From Candidatus Scalindua rubra (lineage in GTDB: Bacteria; Planctomycetota; Brocadiia; Brocadiales; Scalinduaceae), in the NCBI GenBank assembly GCA_001723765.1, contig MAYW01000011.1, positions 1 through 52,609 of the forward strand: a stretch of 52,609 bases of DNA. The letters are read 5' to 3'. This document shows, piece after piece, positions 36,416 through 45,292 of the stretch. Under the pieces are notes generated by a model. It did no database searches. It saw nothing but the letters and a program-made list of their open reading frames with translations, and was not told the origin of the DNA. The translations under genes and the position numbers were made by a program. How positions within the stretch are numbered: position 1 is the first letter of the stretch; each line of letters begins with the position of its first letter.

Positions 36416-37492
36416 TTAATTATTTAAAAAAGCCAAAATATGCTCATGAATTTTATGTAAGGGAGCGATTCTGTCTACTGCACCTAATTTAATGGCTTCT
36501 TTAGGCATACCAAATACCACACAACTGTCTTCGTCCTGAGCTATTGTCTTTGCGCCAGCTTCTTTCATTTTTAAGAGTCCACTTGCGCCATCATTACCCA
36601 TTCCGGTCATGATTACGCCGATTGCATTCGGTCCCACATATTTTGCAACTGAATCAAACAGAACATCTACGGACGGCCTCTGATGATGTACGGGTGGTTT
36701 CTGGCTTGTTTCAATGTGATACATTGCACCATTTCTCCGTAGACTCAAGTGATAATTTCCTGGGGCAATTATTGCCTGACCCGGTGTTAGGCTGTCACCA
36801 TGCTTACCTTCCTTTACATTGATAGAGCACAGTGAATCTAGCCTTATGGCAAATGCTCTAGTGAACAATTCTGGCATGTGCTGAACAACTACAATAGATG
36901 GAGAATCAGGAGGCATCATTGTTAATACCTCTTTCAATGCTTCTGTGCCTCCTGTTGATGCGCCAATTACTATTATCTTGTGCGTGCCCTTAAATAAGGT
37001 GTAATTGTGTTGTTCTGGTTTAGTATGGATAGCGCAGGAAGAATCTTTGTTGTATTGTTGTTGTTTTGAATTATTATTCGTTTTTAACTTCGCTCCAGAT
37101 GCAATTTTTATCTTGGTATATAATTCATTTACTACATCCTTTACGTCGCTGGAAAGTCTACTGGTTGGTTTTGCAATATAGTCTACAGCGCCTATTTCTA
37201 AAGCCTCTAGTGTTACATCACAACCCTCTTGAGATAGTGAACTTACCATAATTGTTGGTATTGGATGGTATGTCATTATCTTTTTCAAGAATGTAAGACC
37301 ATCCATCCTTGGCATTTCTATATCAAGCGTAAGCACATCTGGTTTTAGTCTCAAGATTTTATCTCTGGCTATATATGGGTCAGGTGCTGTGCCAACTACC
37401 TCAATGTCTTTGTGTTTACTCAAGGTGGTGGATAATATCTTTCTAACAACCGCTGAATCATCGATTATTAATACTTTTATTTTATTATTCAT
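36416..37492 (-). CDS. cheB: Chemotaxis protein-glutamate methylesterase/deamidase
   Basis: A 358-residue CheB. N-terminal receiver with phosphoacceptor D57 (VLTLDIEMPRMDG) and lysine in YIAKPTSR; a glutamine/asparagine-rich linker (138-165); and the methylesterase domain with the catalytic triad S179 (GASTGG), H205 (VQHMP) and D301 (GMGNDGA). It removes methyl groups from, and may deamidate, MCP glutamates when phosphorylated by CheA. Its start overlaps the stop of the upstream diguanylate cyclase gene (ATGA), so the two are translationally coupled. Confidence 0.96.
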   Translation of the reverse strand: MNNKIKVLIIDDSAVVRKILSTTLSKHKDIEVVGTAPDPYIARDKILRLKPDVLTLDIEMPRMDGLTFLKKIMTYHPIPTIMVSSLSQEGCDVTLEALEIGAVDYIAKPTSRLSSDVKDVVNELYTKIKIASGAKLKTNNNSKQQQYNKDSSCAIHTKPEQHNYTLFKGTHKIIVIGASTGGTEALKEVLTMMPPDSPSIVVVQHMPELFTRAFAIRLDSLCSINVKEGKHGDSLTPGQAIIAPGNYHLSLRRNGAMYHIETSQKPPVHHQRPSVDVLFDSVAKYVGPNAIGVIMTGMGNDGASGLLKMKEAGAKTIAQDEDSCVVFGMPKEAIKLGAVDRIAPLHKIHEHILAFLNN

Positions 37493-39030
37493 TTTATGGT
37501 TTCTAATTCGACCGTAGGCAACTGTTCTTCCGTCTTTACAGTGTTTCTTCCACTTTGTTTTGCAAGATACATAGACTTATCAGCTCTTTCCAATAAAGTT
37601 TCTGGAGTATCTGATTTCTTGCAAAATGCTATACCCACACTTACGGAGATAGGAATTGCTTCATTGTCAATCTTGAAGTTTATGTTTTCAATGTCTGAGC
37701 GAAGTCTCTCACATATATCTTGTGCATATTGTCTATCGGTACTGTTTATCATGATGACAAACTCCTCGCCTCCATATCGTGCGGAGACATCATTTAATCT
37801 AAAAGACCCTTTAATTGTCATTGCTACCTTTTTCAGTACCTCATCACCTACTGTATGACCGTATTCATCATTTATCTTCTTAAAATAATCAATATCAACC
37901 ATGACAAGTGTAAATGGATTCTTCTTCGTTGATTTCTTATTAAATGCTTCACTTATCTTTTTGTCAAATGCCTTTCTATTGTAAATTTGGGTGAGTCCGT
38001 CTATCATTATTTCCTCTTTCGCTGAGGCGAGGTCTTCATTCATAGCTTTAACTTTGAATGTAAGAGACTCGATAATTATTGAATCTTTCTCTTGTTTTTT
38101 TGCGATTGTTTTGCGTAGTGAATTCGTTTCATGTGTTATCTTCTTTCTGATTTCTTTTATTTCATCCAGTTCAACAGCCTTTTCAATATGCAACATACTG
38201 TCTTTAATTTCACTTGAAAAGTTGGTGTTGTCTTTTGTTATAGACCCAAAGTCTTCGGCTAGTTCATTTAACATTGCCCTTAATTCTTTAAATTTTACAC
38301 TAACCAAATTTCTTGTTGTTTCGAAGTGATGGGGAATTGTTTTGTTAATATTGTTCTCGATTGCAAGAAGTTCATCTAAGGATGGAGAAGCTTTGATTTT
38401 TGATATTTGTTCATTTGCAAAGTTTTCAAGAGAAATGTTTTTTGGAGCAATATCGTTTTCTGAATACTTATTAATTATTTGCAGTATTTCGCAAATGATA
38501 TCCTTTGTTTTGTTGAGAATCGTACCGTTGTTTAATGCATTATTGTCCTTGACGTTCTTTTTATAGACAGGTTCAGTTCCTTCTAACTGTCCAACTTGTT
38601 CATCAGTTCTGTTAGAGCTAAAATCAGAAGTTATTAGTTTTCCTGTTTGTTTACGTCTAAGAGTTATGAGACAGATGATCGAAAATCCGGATACAATTAT
38701 GAGGCTATTAAAGATTAAGAAATTGTTAGATGTTTTATTGGATGGCAAAAGCTTCTCTTGTTCTTCTGGATCAAGATTATGAAATGGTATTACCTGTTGA
38801 TTCTCTGCTTCTAAACGGGTTATTATACTATCACTGCCATTTATGTAATTACTCCTCATTTTATCTAGCGCCGTTTTATCTTTATTTATCCAGATTTCAT
38901 TATCGGGAGTTTTGTATGTAAATAAGTTGTTTGTTTCATAAACCTGTTTTCCCATAGGCGAACCATAAAATATGTAGATGAAATTACTCAAGAGTGTGAT
39001 GAAACATATTATGGGTATTAAGAATTTCAT
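37489..39030 (-). CDS. Membrane-bound diguanylate cyclase (GGDEF)
   Basis: A 513-residue protein with two membrane helices (about residues 4-22 and 105-125) around a short periplasmic loop, a long coiled-coil region (about 170-340) and a C-terminal GGDEF domain (DGLTQIYNRKAFDKK, VDIDYFKKINDEYGH, active-site RYGGEEFVI). The active GGEEF signature and intact metal-binding aspartate predict c-di-GMP synthesis. I choose the ATG at 39030 behind GGAAG; an ATG at 39120 would add 30 residues from repeat-like DNA. Coupling to cheB by overlapping codons places c-di-GMP output inside the chemosensory operon. Confidence 0.88.
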   Translation of the reverse strand: MKFLIPIICFITLLSNFIYIFYGSPMGKQVYETNNLFTYKTPDNEIWINKDKTALDKMRSNYINGSDSIITRLEAENQQVIPFHNLDPEEQEKLLPSNKTSNNFLIFNSLIIVSGFSIICLITLRRKQTGKLITSDFSSNRTDEQVGQLEGTEPVYKKNVKDNNALNNGTILNKTKDIICEILQIINKYSENDIAPKNISLENFANEQISKIKASPSLDELLAIENNINKTIPHHFETTRNLVSVKFKELRAMLNELAEDFGSITKDNTNFSSEIKDSMLHIEKAVELDEIKEIRKKITHETNSLRKTIAKKQEKDSIIIESLTFKVKAMNEDLASAKEEIMIDGLTQIYNRKAFDKKISEAFNKKSTKKNPFTLVMVDIDYFKKINDEYGHTVGDEVLKKVAMTIKGSFRLNDVSARYGGEEFVIMINSTDRQYAQDICERLRSDIENINFKIDNEAIPISVSVGIAFCKKSDTPETLLERADKSMYLAKQSGRNTVKTEEQLPTVELETIK

Positions 39031-39246
39031 TTTTTTTCTTCCAAAAAAGACAGGTCGATTACTCGATTTCGGATTCATTTTTTTATTCCGCAAACCGCAA
39101 ACAGCAATCCAAAAACCCATTATCTTTTACGAGTGACGAGGGGAGAGAGACGAAAGACGAAAAAAACGTCCATCGTCTCAGCCTCGAAGTGGCGGTCGTC
39201 CTTCATCCTTCGTTCACCGCAATCCGCAATCTGCAATTGAATGTCA

Positions 39247-40092
39247 TTATTTCTGATAAACAGCGGGTTTTATATATTTGAATCCATGTATATTTTTTGA
39301 AAGTGTTTCAGAATGGCCAACAAAAAGATAACCACCTTTTGGTAAGCAATCATAAAATTTCGAAACAAGTCTTTGTTGTGTATCAGAATCAAAGTATATC
39401 ATTACATTCCTGCAAAAGATAAAGTCGAATGGGTTTTTAAATGGGAAATTTGCAGTCGTGAGATTAAATCTTCTAAAAGTGATAAGTTTTTTAAGATGAT
39501 CTTTCACTTTGTAATGTTTTACATTATCAATAACTACACTTGAAAAATATGTAGAGAGAATTGCTGGTGAAATATCTTTTAATGTGTCCTTTTTGTAAAT
39601 ACCTCTGATGGCCTTTTGCAACACCTTTGTGGAGATATCTGTTGCCAAAATCTTTGCATCCCACAAAGAGTCTGTGTTTATATGGTTAAGTACAGTCATG
39701 GCCAGGGTGTAAGGTTCTTCTCCTGTTGAACTTGCTGCACACCAGATACGCAATTTCTTATTTCTATCCTTTTCTTTTTTTGAGATCAGGTCTGGTAAAA
39801 GTTTAGCATTTAGAAAGTCAAAGTGTTTCTTCTCTCTAAAAAAATCTGTTTTATTTGTTGAGATACTATCAATGAGATTAACTAATTCATCCCCATTTTT
39901 ATCATCTCTCGTGACGAACCTATAATATTCTCCAAAAGAGTCGATTCCAGTCTTGGTAAGCCGTTTCGACAGTCTTGCCTTAACTAATTCTTTTTTTGAT
40001 AAATTTAGACTAATTCCGCTGGTCTTATAGATAAGCGTTCTAAATAAGTCAAATTCTCTATTTGACAAGACATATTGCATGGTTAACACCAT
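39247..40092 (-). CDS. cheR: Chemotaxis protein methyltransferase
   Basis: A 281-residue CheR that methylates MCP glutamates with S-adenosylmethionine. It has the N-terminal helical domain (REFDLFRTLIYKTSGI), the STNKTDFFRE motif, the SAM-binding WCAASSTGEEPYTLAM and the FIFCRNVMIYFD motif. The start may be this ATG or the one four codons later. The preceding gap (40093-40177) and the following one (39121-39246) contain CCGCAATCCGCAATC-type short repeats. Confidence 0.95.
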   Translation of the reverse strand: MVLTMQYVLSNREFDLFRTLIYKTSGISLNLSKKELVKARLSKRLTKTGIDSFGEYYRFVTRDDKNGDELVNLIDSISTNKTDFFREKKHFDFLNAKLLPDLISKKEKDRNKKLRIWCAASSTGEEPYTLAMTVLNHINTDSLWDAKILATDISTKVLQKAIRGIYKKDTLKDISPAILSTYFSSVVIDNVKHYKVKDHLKKLITFRRFNLTTANFPFKNPFDFIFCRNVMIYFDSDTQQRLVSKFYDCLPKGGYLFVGHSETLSKNIHGFKYIKPAVYQK

Positions 40093-40177
40093 TTTAGATT
40101 TCGGATTTCAGAATTCGGATTGATTTAGGGTTCATTTCTTTTATTCTATTCCGCAATCCGCAATCCAAATTCCGCAA

Positions 40178-40543
40178 TTACTGTGTTGCCAAGACCTCAT
40201 TTAGCGTTGAGATTACTCTTTCATTTTCAAAAGGTTTTACGATGTATGAAGAAGCTCCTGCCTTGATTGCTTGCCATAACATTTCTTTTTGATTTATACC
40301 AGATACTATTACGACCTTAGCATCTTCATCAAATGCTATTATGTCCTTTGTGGCCTGAATACCATCTGTTTCTGGCATTGTTATGTCCATAGTGACTACG
40401 TCCGGTCTCAACTCTTTGTATTTTGCAAGTGCATCTATTCCGTTTGAGGCTTCTCCCACTATTTCAAAATCATCATGCTTAAGAACTTTTTTGATCATCA
40501 TTCTTACAACGCTTGCATCATCTACTATTAATACTTTTTTCAT
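40178..40543 (-). CDS. cheY: CheY-like response regulator
   Basis: A 121-residue single receiver: VDDAS at 7-11, phosphoacceptor D53 (VVTMDITMPETDG), conserved Thr/Ser in VIVSG, and lysine in YIVKPFE. The length and lack of output domain fit a CheY that diffuses to the motor or another target. It lies between cheC and cheR in the minus-strand cluster, with a repeat-bearing 181-base gap upstream (CTTCGACTTTCCCCGACC...GTCGAAGTA type, about 40649-40710). Confidence 0.93.
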   Translation of the reverse strand: MKKVLIVDDASVVRMMIKKVLKHDDFEIVGEASNGIDALAKYKELRPDVVTMDITMPETDGIQATKDIIAFDEDAKVVIVSGINQKEMLWQAIKAGASSYIVKPFENERVISTLNEVLATQ

Positions 40544-40724
40544 AACTTATTCCCTGTGAATTAAGACTAAAATATATCCCCTTTCATGGCAATATGATGT
40601 TTGTAATTTAAATTATTTCCTCTCTATGTCTATTTTGAAATCAACCCTTCGACTTTCCCCGACCTCAAGGACGGGGTTTGCTCAGGGTTGATACTGAGCG
40701 CCGTCGAAGTATCAAAACATCAAG

Positions 40725-41333
40725 TTAGATTATCGATTTCTCTAATATATTTAGCGATTCTTCCAATGTATTTATGTCAGGGAGTAAAAAGAAGTAACAA
40801 TCTGTTTCAGTATTATGCAGTTTGAATTTTGTTTCGGTCATTAATAAATTGTCATTATTAATTCCTTCTTCAAGAATGAGTGATGAGAAGATTGTGCCTG
40901 CAAAGTCGCATATAGCTTGTGGCGGCGTTGGTAAGAGTGTAGAGCCAAGGTCTGATGCGAATGAATTACCAATGGAGCTTGCAAGGATATTTCCAATCTC
41001 CTGTACTGTACCCTCTGTATATTCATCAAATGTTTTAGAAGTGCCTGGTGATAACCCCATATAGAAATCCTGTAGTACCAGAGCGCCATCTAGTGGAATC
41101 ATGAACAGTAGTTTTCCTTTAAATGTACCTTCAAGCCTCAACATAGCTGCTACCATTTCACGAAGATCATTATTCATTTCTTCCGTGATATTACTAATAT
41201 CGACTAATTCTGTGCGTACCAGCTCTATCAATGCAGCACGTTTAATGGTCTTGGAAAATGAGCGAGAGGCATTATCCATGCCAATTTTTACTATAATGTC
41301 TAATATCTTCAGATGTTCTTTAGATATCTGCAT
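40725..41333 (-). CDS. cheC: CheC-like CheY-P phosphatase
   Basis: A 202-residue CheC family protein. The second half carries the phosphatase motif EIGNILASSIGNSFA, E followed three residues later by N, with the downstream LLPTPP proline. The corresponding first-half motif is degenerate (GMDNASRSFS), so probably only one active site remains. It lies 17 bases downstream of cheD, and CheC and CheD are known to form a complex. The usual role is to dephosphorylate CheY-P and to sequester CheD for adaptation. Confidence 0.88.
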   Translation of the reverse strand: MQISKEHLKILDIIVKIGMDNASRSFSKTIKRAALIELVRTELVDISNITEEMNNDLREMVAAMLRLEGTFKGKLLFMIPLDGALVLQDFYMGLSPGTSKTFDEYTEGTVQEIGNILASSIGNSFASDLGSTLLPTPPQAICDFAGTIFSSLILEEGINNDNLLMTETKFKLHNTETDCYFFLLPDINTLEESLNILEKSII

Positions 41334-41350
41334 GTTTTACAATCCTTTCT

Positions 41351-41839
41351 TCAGTATTCCTCTATTGGTTCTCCAAAGATCCGACTTTCAACGATGCCAG
41401 TGTTTGTATCCAGAGATATTTGATGACCCTTTGTTCCACCTACCCTACTGGCAACAATCCTTATACCCATTGTACTTAAGATTTTCTTTGTCTCTATGGC
41501 ATTTGATCTCCCAATGTCAAACAATTCACTGTTTACGTTAAACATCTTTGCTCCGCCAAATATCTTGGCGGTTAATGTATTTTTATTTGATTTAACTTTG
41601 TTTACCATTAAGTCTACTAATAATGGAATTCCTGTATCGGCGTATTTACTTGGTTTACCACCTCTCTCGTTGCATTTAGGTAGCATAAGGTGGAGTAAAC
41701 CTCCAGTCTTTTTAATCTTATCAAATAAAACAACAGCTACGCATGAGCCAAGGCTTGTTTTTATTATTTTGGGTGTACTGGCAATTTTCAAGTCTCCAAC
41801 ACCTACTGTAACTATATTCCCATTATTATTTAGCTCCAT
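41351..41839 (-). CDS. cheD: Chemoreceptor glutamine deamidase CheD
   Basis: A 162-residue CheD with the catalytic cysteine C33 (SLGSCVAV), histidine H50 (GGLLHLMLP) and threonine T69 (YADTG). It deamidates receptor glutamines and pairs with CheC, encoded next. The conserved KIFGGAKMF and GRSNA segments are present. Only nine bases separate its start from a disrupted four-helix-bundle gene upstream. Confidence 0.95.
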   Translation of the reverse strand: MELNNNGNIVTVGVGDLKIASTPKIIKTSLGSCVAVVLFDKIKKTGGLLHLMLPKCNERGGKPSKYADTGIPLLVDLMVNKVKSNKNTLTAKIFGGAKMFNVNSELFDIGRSNAIETKKILSTMGIRIVASRVGGTKGHQISLDTNTGIVESRIFGEPIEEY

Positions 41840-41848
41840 ATTTATATT

Positions 41849-42226
41849 TTATTTAGTTTTCCTTGCAGTTTTTATAGATGCAACAGTAATGGCTAAAAGC
41901 TCGTTAGCCTCATTCATCAGGGATTCTAGTTTCTTCGGCTCCGCAATTCCTGCTTCGATCAGGATTTCCATCCAGTCTCTTGCTGGTTCAATCATGTTGA
42001 TTGAACCTAAATGTTTCGGTTCAGGCTACAAGCCTGAACCAGCCGTAAAATTAGCGGACGATTTTGCTCGGCATGCAGCCCGATAATTTGCTCCTGCTGA
42101 AGTACCTGAACGCAACAATTGCTTGCCAGGCACATCGGTTGTTTTTCTTTTAGGCGACGATTCAACTAAACGAATAACACGAAGCGCAAATTGCCTTGTC
42201 CTACGCTTCATTTCATCTTTATTCAT
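41849..42226 (-). pseudogene. Four-helix-bundle (S23/IVP-type) protein gene with in-frame repeat and amber codon
   Basis: The frame runs 126 codons from ATG at 42226 to TAA at 41849, with a single internal TAG at 42026-42028. Both ends match the four-helix-bundle family first seen in 23S rRNA intervening sequences: MNKDEMKRRTRQFALRVIRL, LLRSGTSAGANYRAA and, after the break, DWMEILIEAGIAEPKKL and ITVASIKTARK. The middle, where family members read like an acidic EEECDE stretch, is replaced by a palindromic element at 41982-42043. The element keeps the reading frame but brings the stop codon. The family's function is unknown. Confidence 0.85.
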
Positions 42227-42338
42227 TGCTTCTCTTCCGCAATCTGCAATCCGAAATACTTAGGTTAGAATCCGCAATCCGAATTCCGAAATCCGTAGGT
42301 TAGATCTCGTTCCCACCCTATGGAATAATACAGTAGTT

Positions 42339-42548
42339 CTATTCCACAGGGGAGCGTGGGAAAACCTCTATACCTGTCGCATTCTTATAATGTTCCTTAA
42401 ACTTATCATCATGTTCCACAATTCTATCTTTACTCAATGGAATTTTTGCTTCCGGGTCTGTTTTAAGCAGAGTAATGTCTTCTCCATTACCATTTAATCC
42501 CCCCTCCCTGTCCTTATTAAAACCTGCCTGCGGTAGGCAGGCGGGAAT
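42339..42548 (-). pseudogene. Orphan C-terminal tail of a second MCP
   Basis: An open minus-strand frame ending at the TAG at 42339 reads ...GFNKDREGGLNGNGEDITLL, then DPEAKIPLSKDRIVEHDDKF. This is homologous to the last 60 residues of the MCP encoded at 43094 ([35 protein letters not shown]). Both tails begin with the same repeat-derived NPPFNK-like peptide. The rest of this receptor gene is missing, so it is the remnant of a tandem duplicate, ending in a CCACAGGG palindrome. Confidence 0.7.
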
Positions 42549-43093
42549 CTATACATGACGACTTAATTTATGACGCAGGTTTCCACAAGGTTATTAAAGA
42601 TTGCTTCCCTGCCTGACGGCAGTCAGGGCTACGCTCGCAATGACAGAAGAGGGTGTCATTGCGAGGAGCGTAAGCGACGAAGCAATCTATTATGCGCAAT
42701 TATTTATGACGCTATGTATAATACAGATTCCCAACTGGAGTTTACCCTCACAAAAGCGGGGGTGGGAAGAACATAGCTTCGCAAATTGATTATTGGAATC
42801 CTTCCGAAAGGAAGGGAAAAACACATTGCTCTCGCAAGGAGTCCAGTAGTAGACATATAAGGGTGGGCAATGCCCACCCTACTTTTTAAACTTTCTCCCC
42901 CTTTGCTAAAGGGGGAAACAGGGGGATTTTCTTTACCTTTGCTGGTTCAATCTTGCAGATTGAATCAAATATAACATTGCCTTCTCTACCCCCTTAATTC
43001 ACATTTAGCAGGGGTTCAAGATTTTGAACCCCTACTTTTCAATCCCTCTTTTTTTGTGAGAAGAAGGGGAGAATGGGTGCACGGGGGATTTGG
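42549..43093. repeat. Dense repeat region downstream of the MCP
   Basis: Elements seen include AGATTGCTTCC...GTCATTGCGAGG...GAAGCAATCT (about 42597-42688), GGGTGGGCAATGCCCACCC (42863-42881), CCCCCTTTGCTAAAGGGGG (about 42898-42916) and GGGGTTCAAGATTTTGAACCCC (about 43011-43032). No gene is supported; small open frames here consist of repeat sequence. Confidence 0.65.
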
Positions 43094-45199
43094 TTAAAAA
43101 TCCTTAAATCTATCATCATGATCTCCGGCTTTTTCTCCACCCATCGGGATTGCTGCCTTCGGGTCTCTCTTATGCAGGATGACGTGTCTTCCATCGTCAT
43201 TTTTTACTTCGGCAGTTTTCTTATCTTTTTGCACGGGAGGTTTCTCAATCCCCCTTAATCCCCCCTGCCCCCCTTTATTAAAGGGGGGATTTTCTCTTGT
43301 TGCCCTTTCCTGAGTAGTACTTGACAATTCTGCAACATGACCACCAACCTGTGCTGACAATACCAGTATTTGTTCTTTCATGTTCTGTGCCTGTGCTGAC
43401 ATCTCTTCACTTGCTGATGCCGTCTCCTCTGCATTGGCTGCATTTTGCTGTGTAATCTGGTCCATCTGCTGCACTGCCTTGCTCACCTGGTCTATCCCCT
43501 CAGATTGCTCTCCAGATGCACTTGCTATCTCCTTCGTCAGATCCGTCACTTTCTTTACATTCTTAACTATCTCCTCCAGCGCCTCTCTACCTTTAACCGC
43601 AAGCTGTGCTCCATTACCTGCCTTGGCAACACTGTCGTCTATCAAGGCCGTAGTGTCTTTCGCGGCGGTAGCGCTCCTCTGAGCCAGATTACGGACTTCC
43701 TCTGCGACAACGGCAAACCCCTTCCCATGCTCACCCGCACGGGCCGCCTCAACTGCGGCATTGAGAGCTAATAGATTAGTCTGAAATGCTATACCATCTA
43801 TCACCTTCGTTATCTCCGCTATCTTCTTATTGCTCGTATTTATCTCTTCCATTGAATTGCTCATTTCTCCTACAGCATTGTTACCATTATCTGCAGCAGC
43901 GCTGCACATATCTACCAGTTTGGCAGCCTCTTCTGCATTAGATGCATTTTGTTTTGTCACGGATGCCATCTCTTCCATAGATGCAGATGACTCCTCCAGG
44001 GATGATGCCTGCTCTGATGAACCCTGCGCAAGATTCTGACTCGAGGCTGATATCTGCTCAGATGCCGAGGCAACCTGATCAGAACTCTCTGTAATGTTAG
44101 AAATAACACTCTTTAAAAGACGCATAATCTGTGATGTAACTAAAAATATAACCGTAGCTACTACTGCGGCAATGATGCCACCAATGATTAGGGCCCAATT
44201 CCTCAGCGCATAAACCGGCGCAAACGCCTCGGCTTCATCAATCTCTGACAGCAGAACCCATTTGACTCCTTCCAGGCCAACAGGCGTATAAGCACTGAGT
44301 ACAGGAGTGCCCCTGTAATCAGGCATTATCATAAAACCTGTCCCTCCTCCAAGCGCCGCGTGAGCTGACTCCGTATCAATCTTTTGTGTTAGTGCTGTAT
44401 CCGCCTTAAATCTTGAATTAGTCCGCATCAATAAATCTTTTCCAACCAGATAAGTCTCACCACTCTCACCCATACCGGCCTTCTCCTGCATTATCGCGTC
44501 TACCTGGTCCAGAGGTATTTGATATACCAGAACACCAACCTTCATATCTCCACTATAGATTGGAGAAGAGATAAAAGAGGCTGGAGCACCGTTGGAAGGC
44601 GCATACGCCTTAAAGTCTACCAGGCTTACAAAGTTTGGATCGCCGGATGAATTTGCCTCACGAAAGACGTCTGCAATATTTTCTTTGGCATATTTTCCGC
44701 TTATCAGATTTTCACCAAAGTCATCCTCTTTATATACCGAATACACAATATCTCCTGCTTCGTCTATGAGAAAAATATCATAATATCCGTACCTCTCTAA
44801 TAAATCTTTAAATAAAGGATGATACATCTTGTGAACATAAGTATACTCACTGTCATCACCTGCATCTATCAGTTCCAGTTTCTTTCCTGCCGGATGAGGA
44901 TTCCTGAATATATATAGATCTCTGGCATCTTTGCCGCCCAGCGTCTGGAATGCACTTGAGAGTTCTCCCATTGCCTGTGCCACTGTGGTGTTAGAAGAGT
45001 ATGACCTTATATCATTTTTCCCGCTCGCAAAGTAATCCTTAATCTGAGTACTCTTGATCTCTCTTACTGCAATTAAGTTGTTTTGAGCTTGCTCCCTGAG
45101 TGAATTGCTGGCCGTATTGTAGGCTATTGCGGCCATCACAATAAAGGGAATCAAACTGCAGCATCCAAAATATACATACATCTTTTTTCCTATAGTCAT
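43094..45199 (-). CDS. Methyl-accepting chemotaxis protein with Cache sensor domain
   Basis: A 701-residue receptor: membrane helix 1 (about 9-28), periplasmic dCache-type sensor (about 35-330, with [15 protein letters not shown] and [14 protein letters not shown]), helix 2 (about 340-362), and the long cytoplasmic signalling rod with hairpin tip [20 protein letters not shown] and [14 protein letters not shown] see no clear HAMP domain after helix 2. Residues about 636-651 ([16 protein letters not shown]) are encoded by an in-frame AATCCCCC/GGGGGATT repeat, followed by a tail [17 protein letters not shown] shared with a remnant receptor gene next door. It is the only complete receptor in this chemotaxis cluster. 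Confidence 0.95.
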   Translation of the reverse strand: MTIGKKMYVYFGCCSLIPFIVMAAIAYNTASNSLREQAQNNLIAVREIKSTQIKDYFASGKNDIRSYSSNTTVAQAMGELSSAFQTLGGKDARDLYIFRNPHPAGKKLELIDAGDDSEYTYVHKMYHPLFKDLLERYGYYDIFLIDEAGDIVYSVYKEDDFGENLISGKYAKENIADVFREANSSGDPNFVSLVDFKAYAPSNGAPASFISSPIYSGDMKVGVLVYQIPLDQVDAIMQEKAGMGESGETYLVGKDLLMRTNSRFKADTALTQKIDTESAHAALGGGTGFMIMPDYRGTPVLSAYTPVGLEGVKWVLLSEIDEAEAFAPVYALRNWALIIGGIIAAVVATVIFLVTSQIMRLLKSVISNITESSDQVASASEQISASSQNLAQGSSEQASSLEESSASMEEMASVTKQNASNAEEAAKLVDMCSAAADNGNNAVGEMSNSMEEINTSNKKIAEITKVIDGIAFQTNLLALNAAVEAARAGEHGKGFAVVAEEVRNLAQRSATAAKDTTALIDDSVAKAGNGAQLAVKGREALEEIVKNVKKVTDLTKEIASASGEQSEGIDQVSKAVQQMDQITQQNAANAEETASASEEMSAQAQNMKEQILVLSAQVGGHVAELSSTTQERATRENPPFNKGGQGGLRGIEKPPVQKDKKTAEVKNDDGRHVILHKRDPKAAIPMGGEKAGDHDDRFKDF
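43247..43294. repeat. GGGGGATT repeat encoding part of the MCP tail
   Basis: CCCCCTTAATCCCCCC and CCCCCCTTTATTAAAGGGG, on the plus strand, translate on the minus strand as [14 protein letters not shown]. The frame is intact on both sides. Confidence 0.85.
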
Positions 45200-45251
45200 T
45201 GTCTTAACCCCTCTTCATTTATGACCAATAAATTCTATAAAATTTTACCCC

Positions 45252-45279
45252 TCGTTCCCACGCTGGAGCGTGGGAACGA
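45252..45279. repeat. TCGTTCCCACGCT/AGCGTGGGAACGA palindrome
   Basis: Perfect 13-base arms with a two-base centre between the MCP gene and the PilJ-type gene. The CGTTCCCAC word recurs in the degenerate palindrome at 42308-42361. Confidence 0.65.
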
Positions 45280-45292
45280 TAATGAGTAGATA

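Noticed and set aside
37496..38566. Plus-strand open frames opposite the diguanylate cyclase gene
   Set aside because: They are shadows of an authentic GGDEF protein; composition is hydrophobic only because of the reversed codons.
39031..39120. N-terminal extension of the diguanylate cyclase
   Set aside because: The extra 30 residues come from CCGCAAACCGCAAAC-type repeat DNA, while GGAAG lies correctly before the ATG at 39030.
42570..42789. Two small open frames in the repeat region
   Set aside because: They are translations of the GTCATTGCGAG/GAAGCAATCT palindrome and have no ribosome binding site.
43380..44039. Long plus-strand open frames opposite the MCP gene
   Set aside because: They are reverse-frame shadows of the MCP coding rod; the minus-strand protein is a clear family match.
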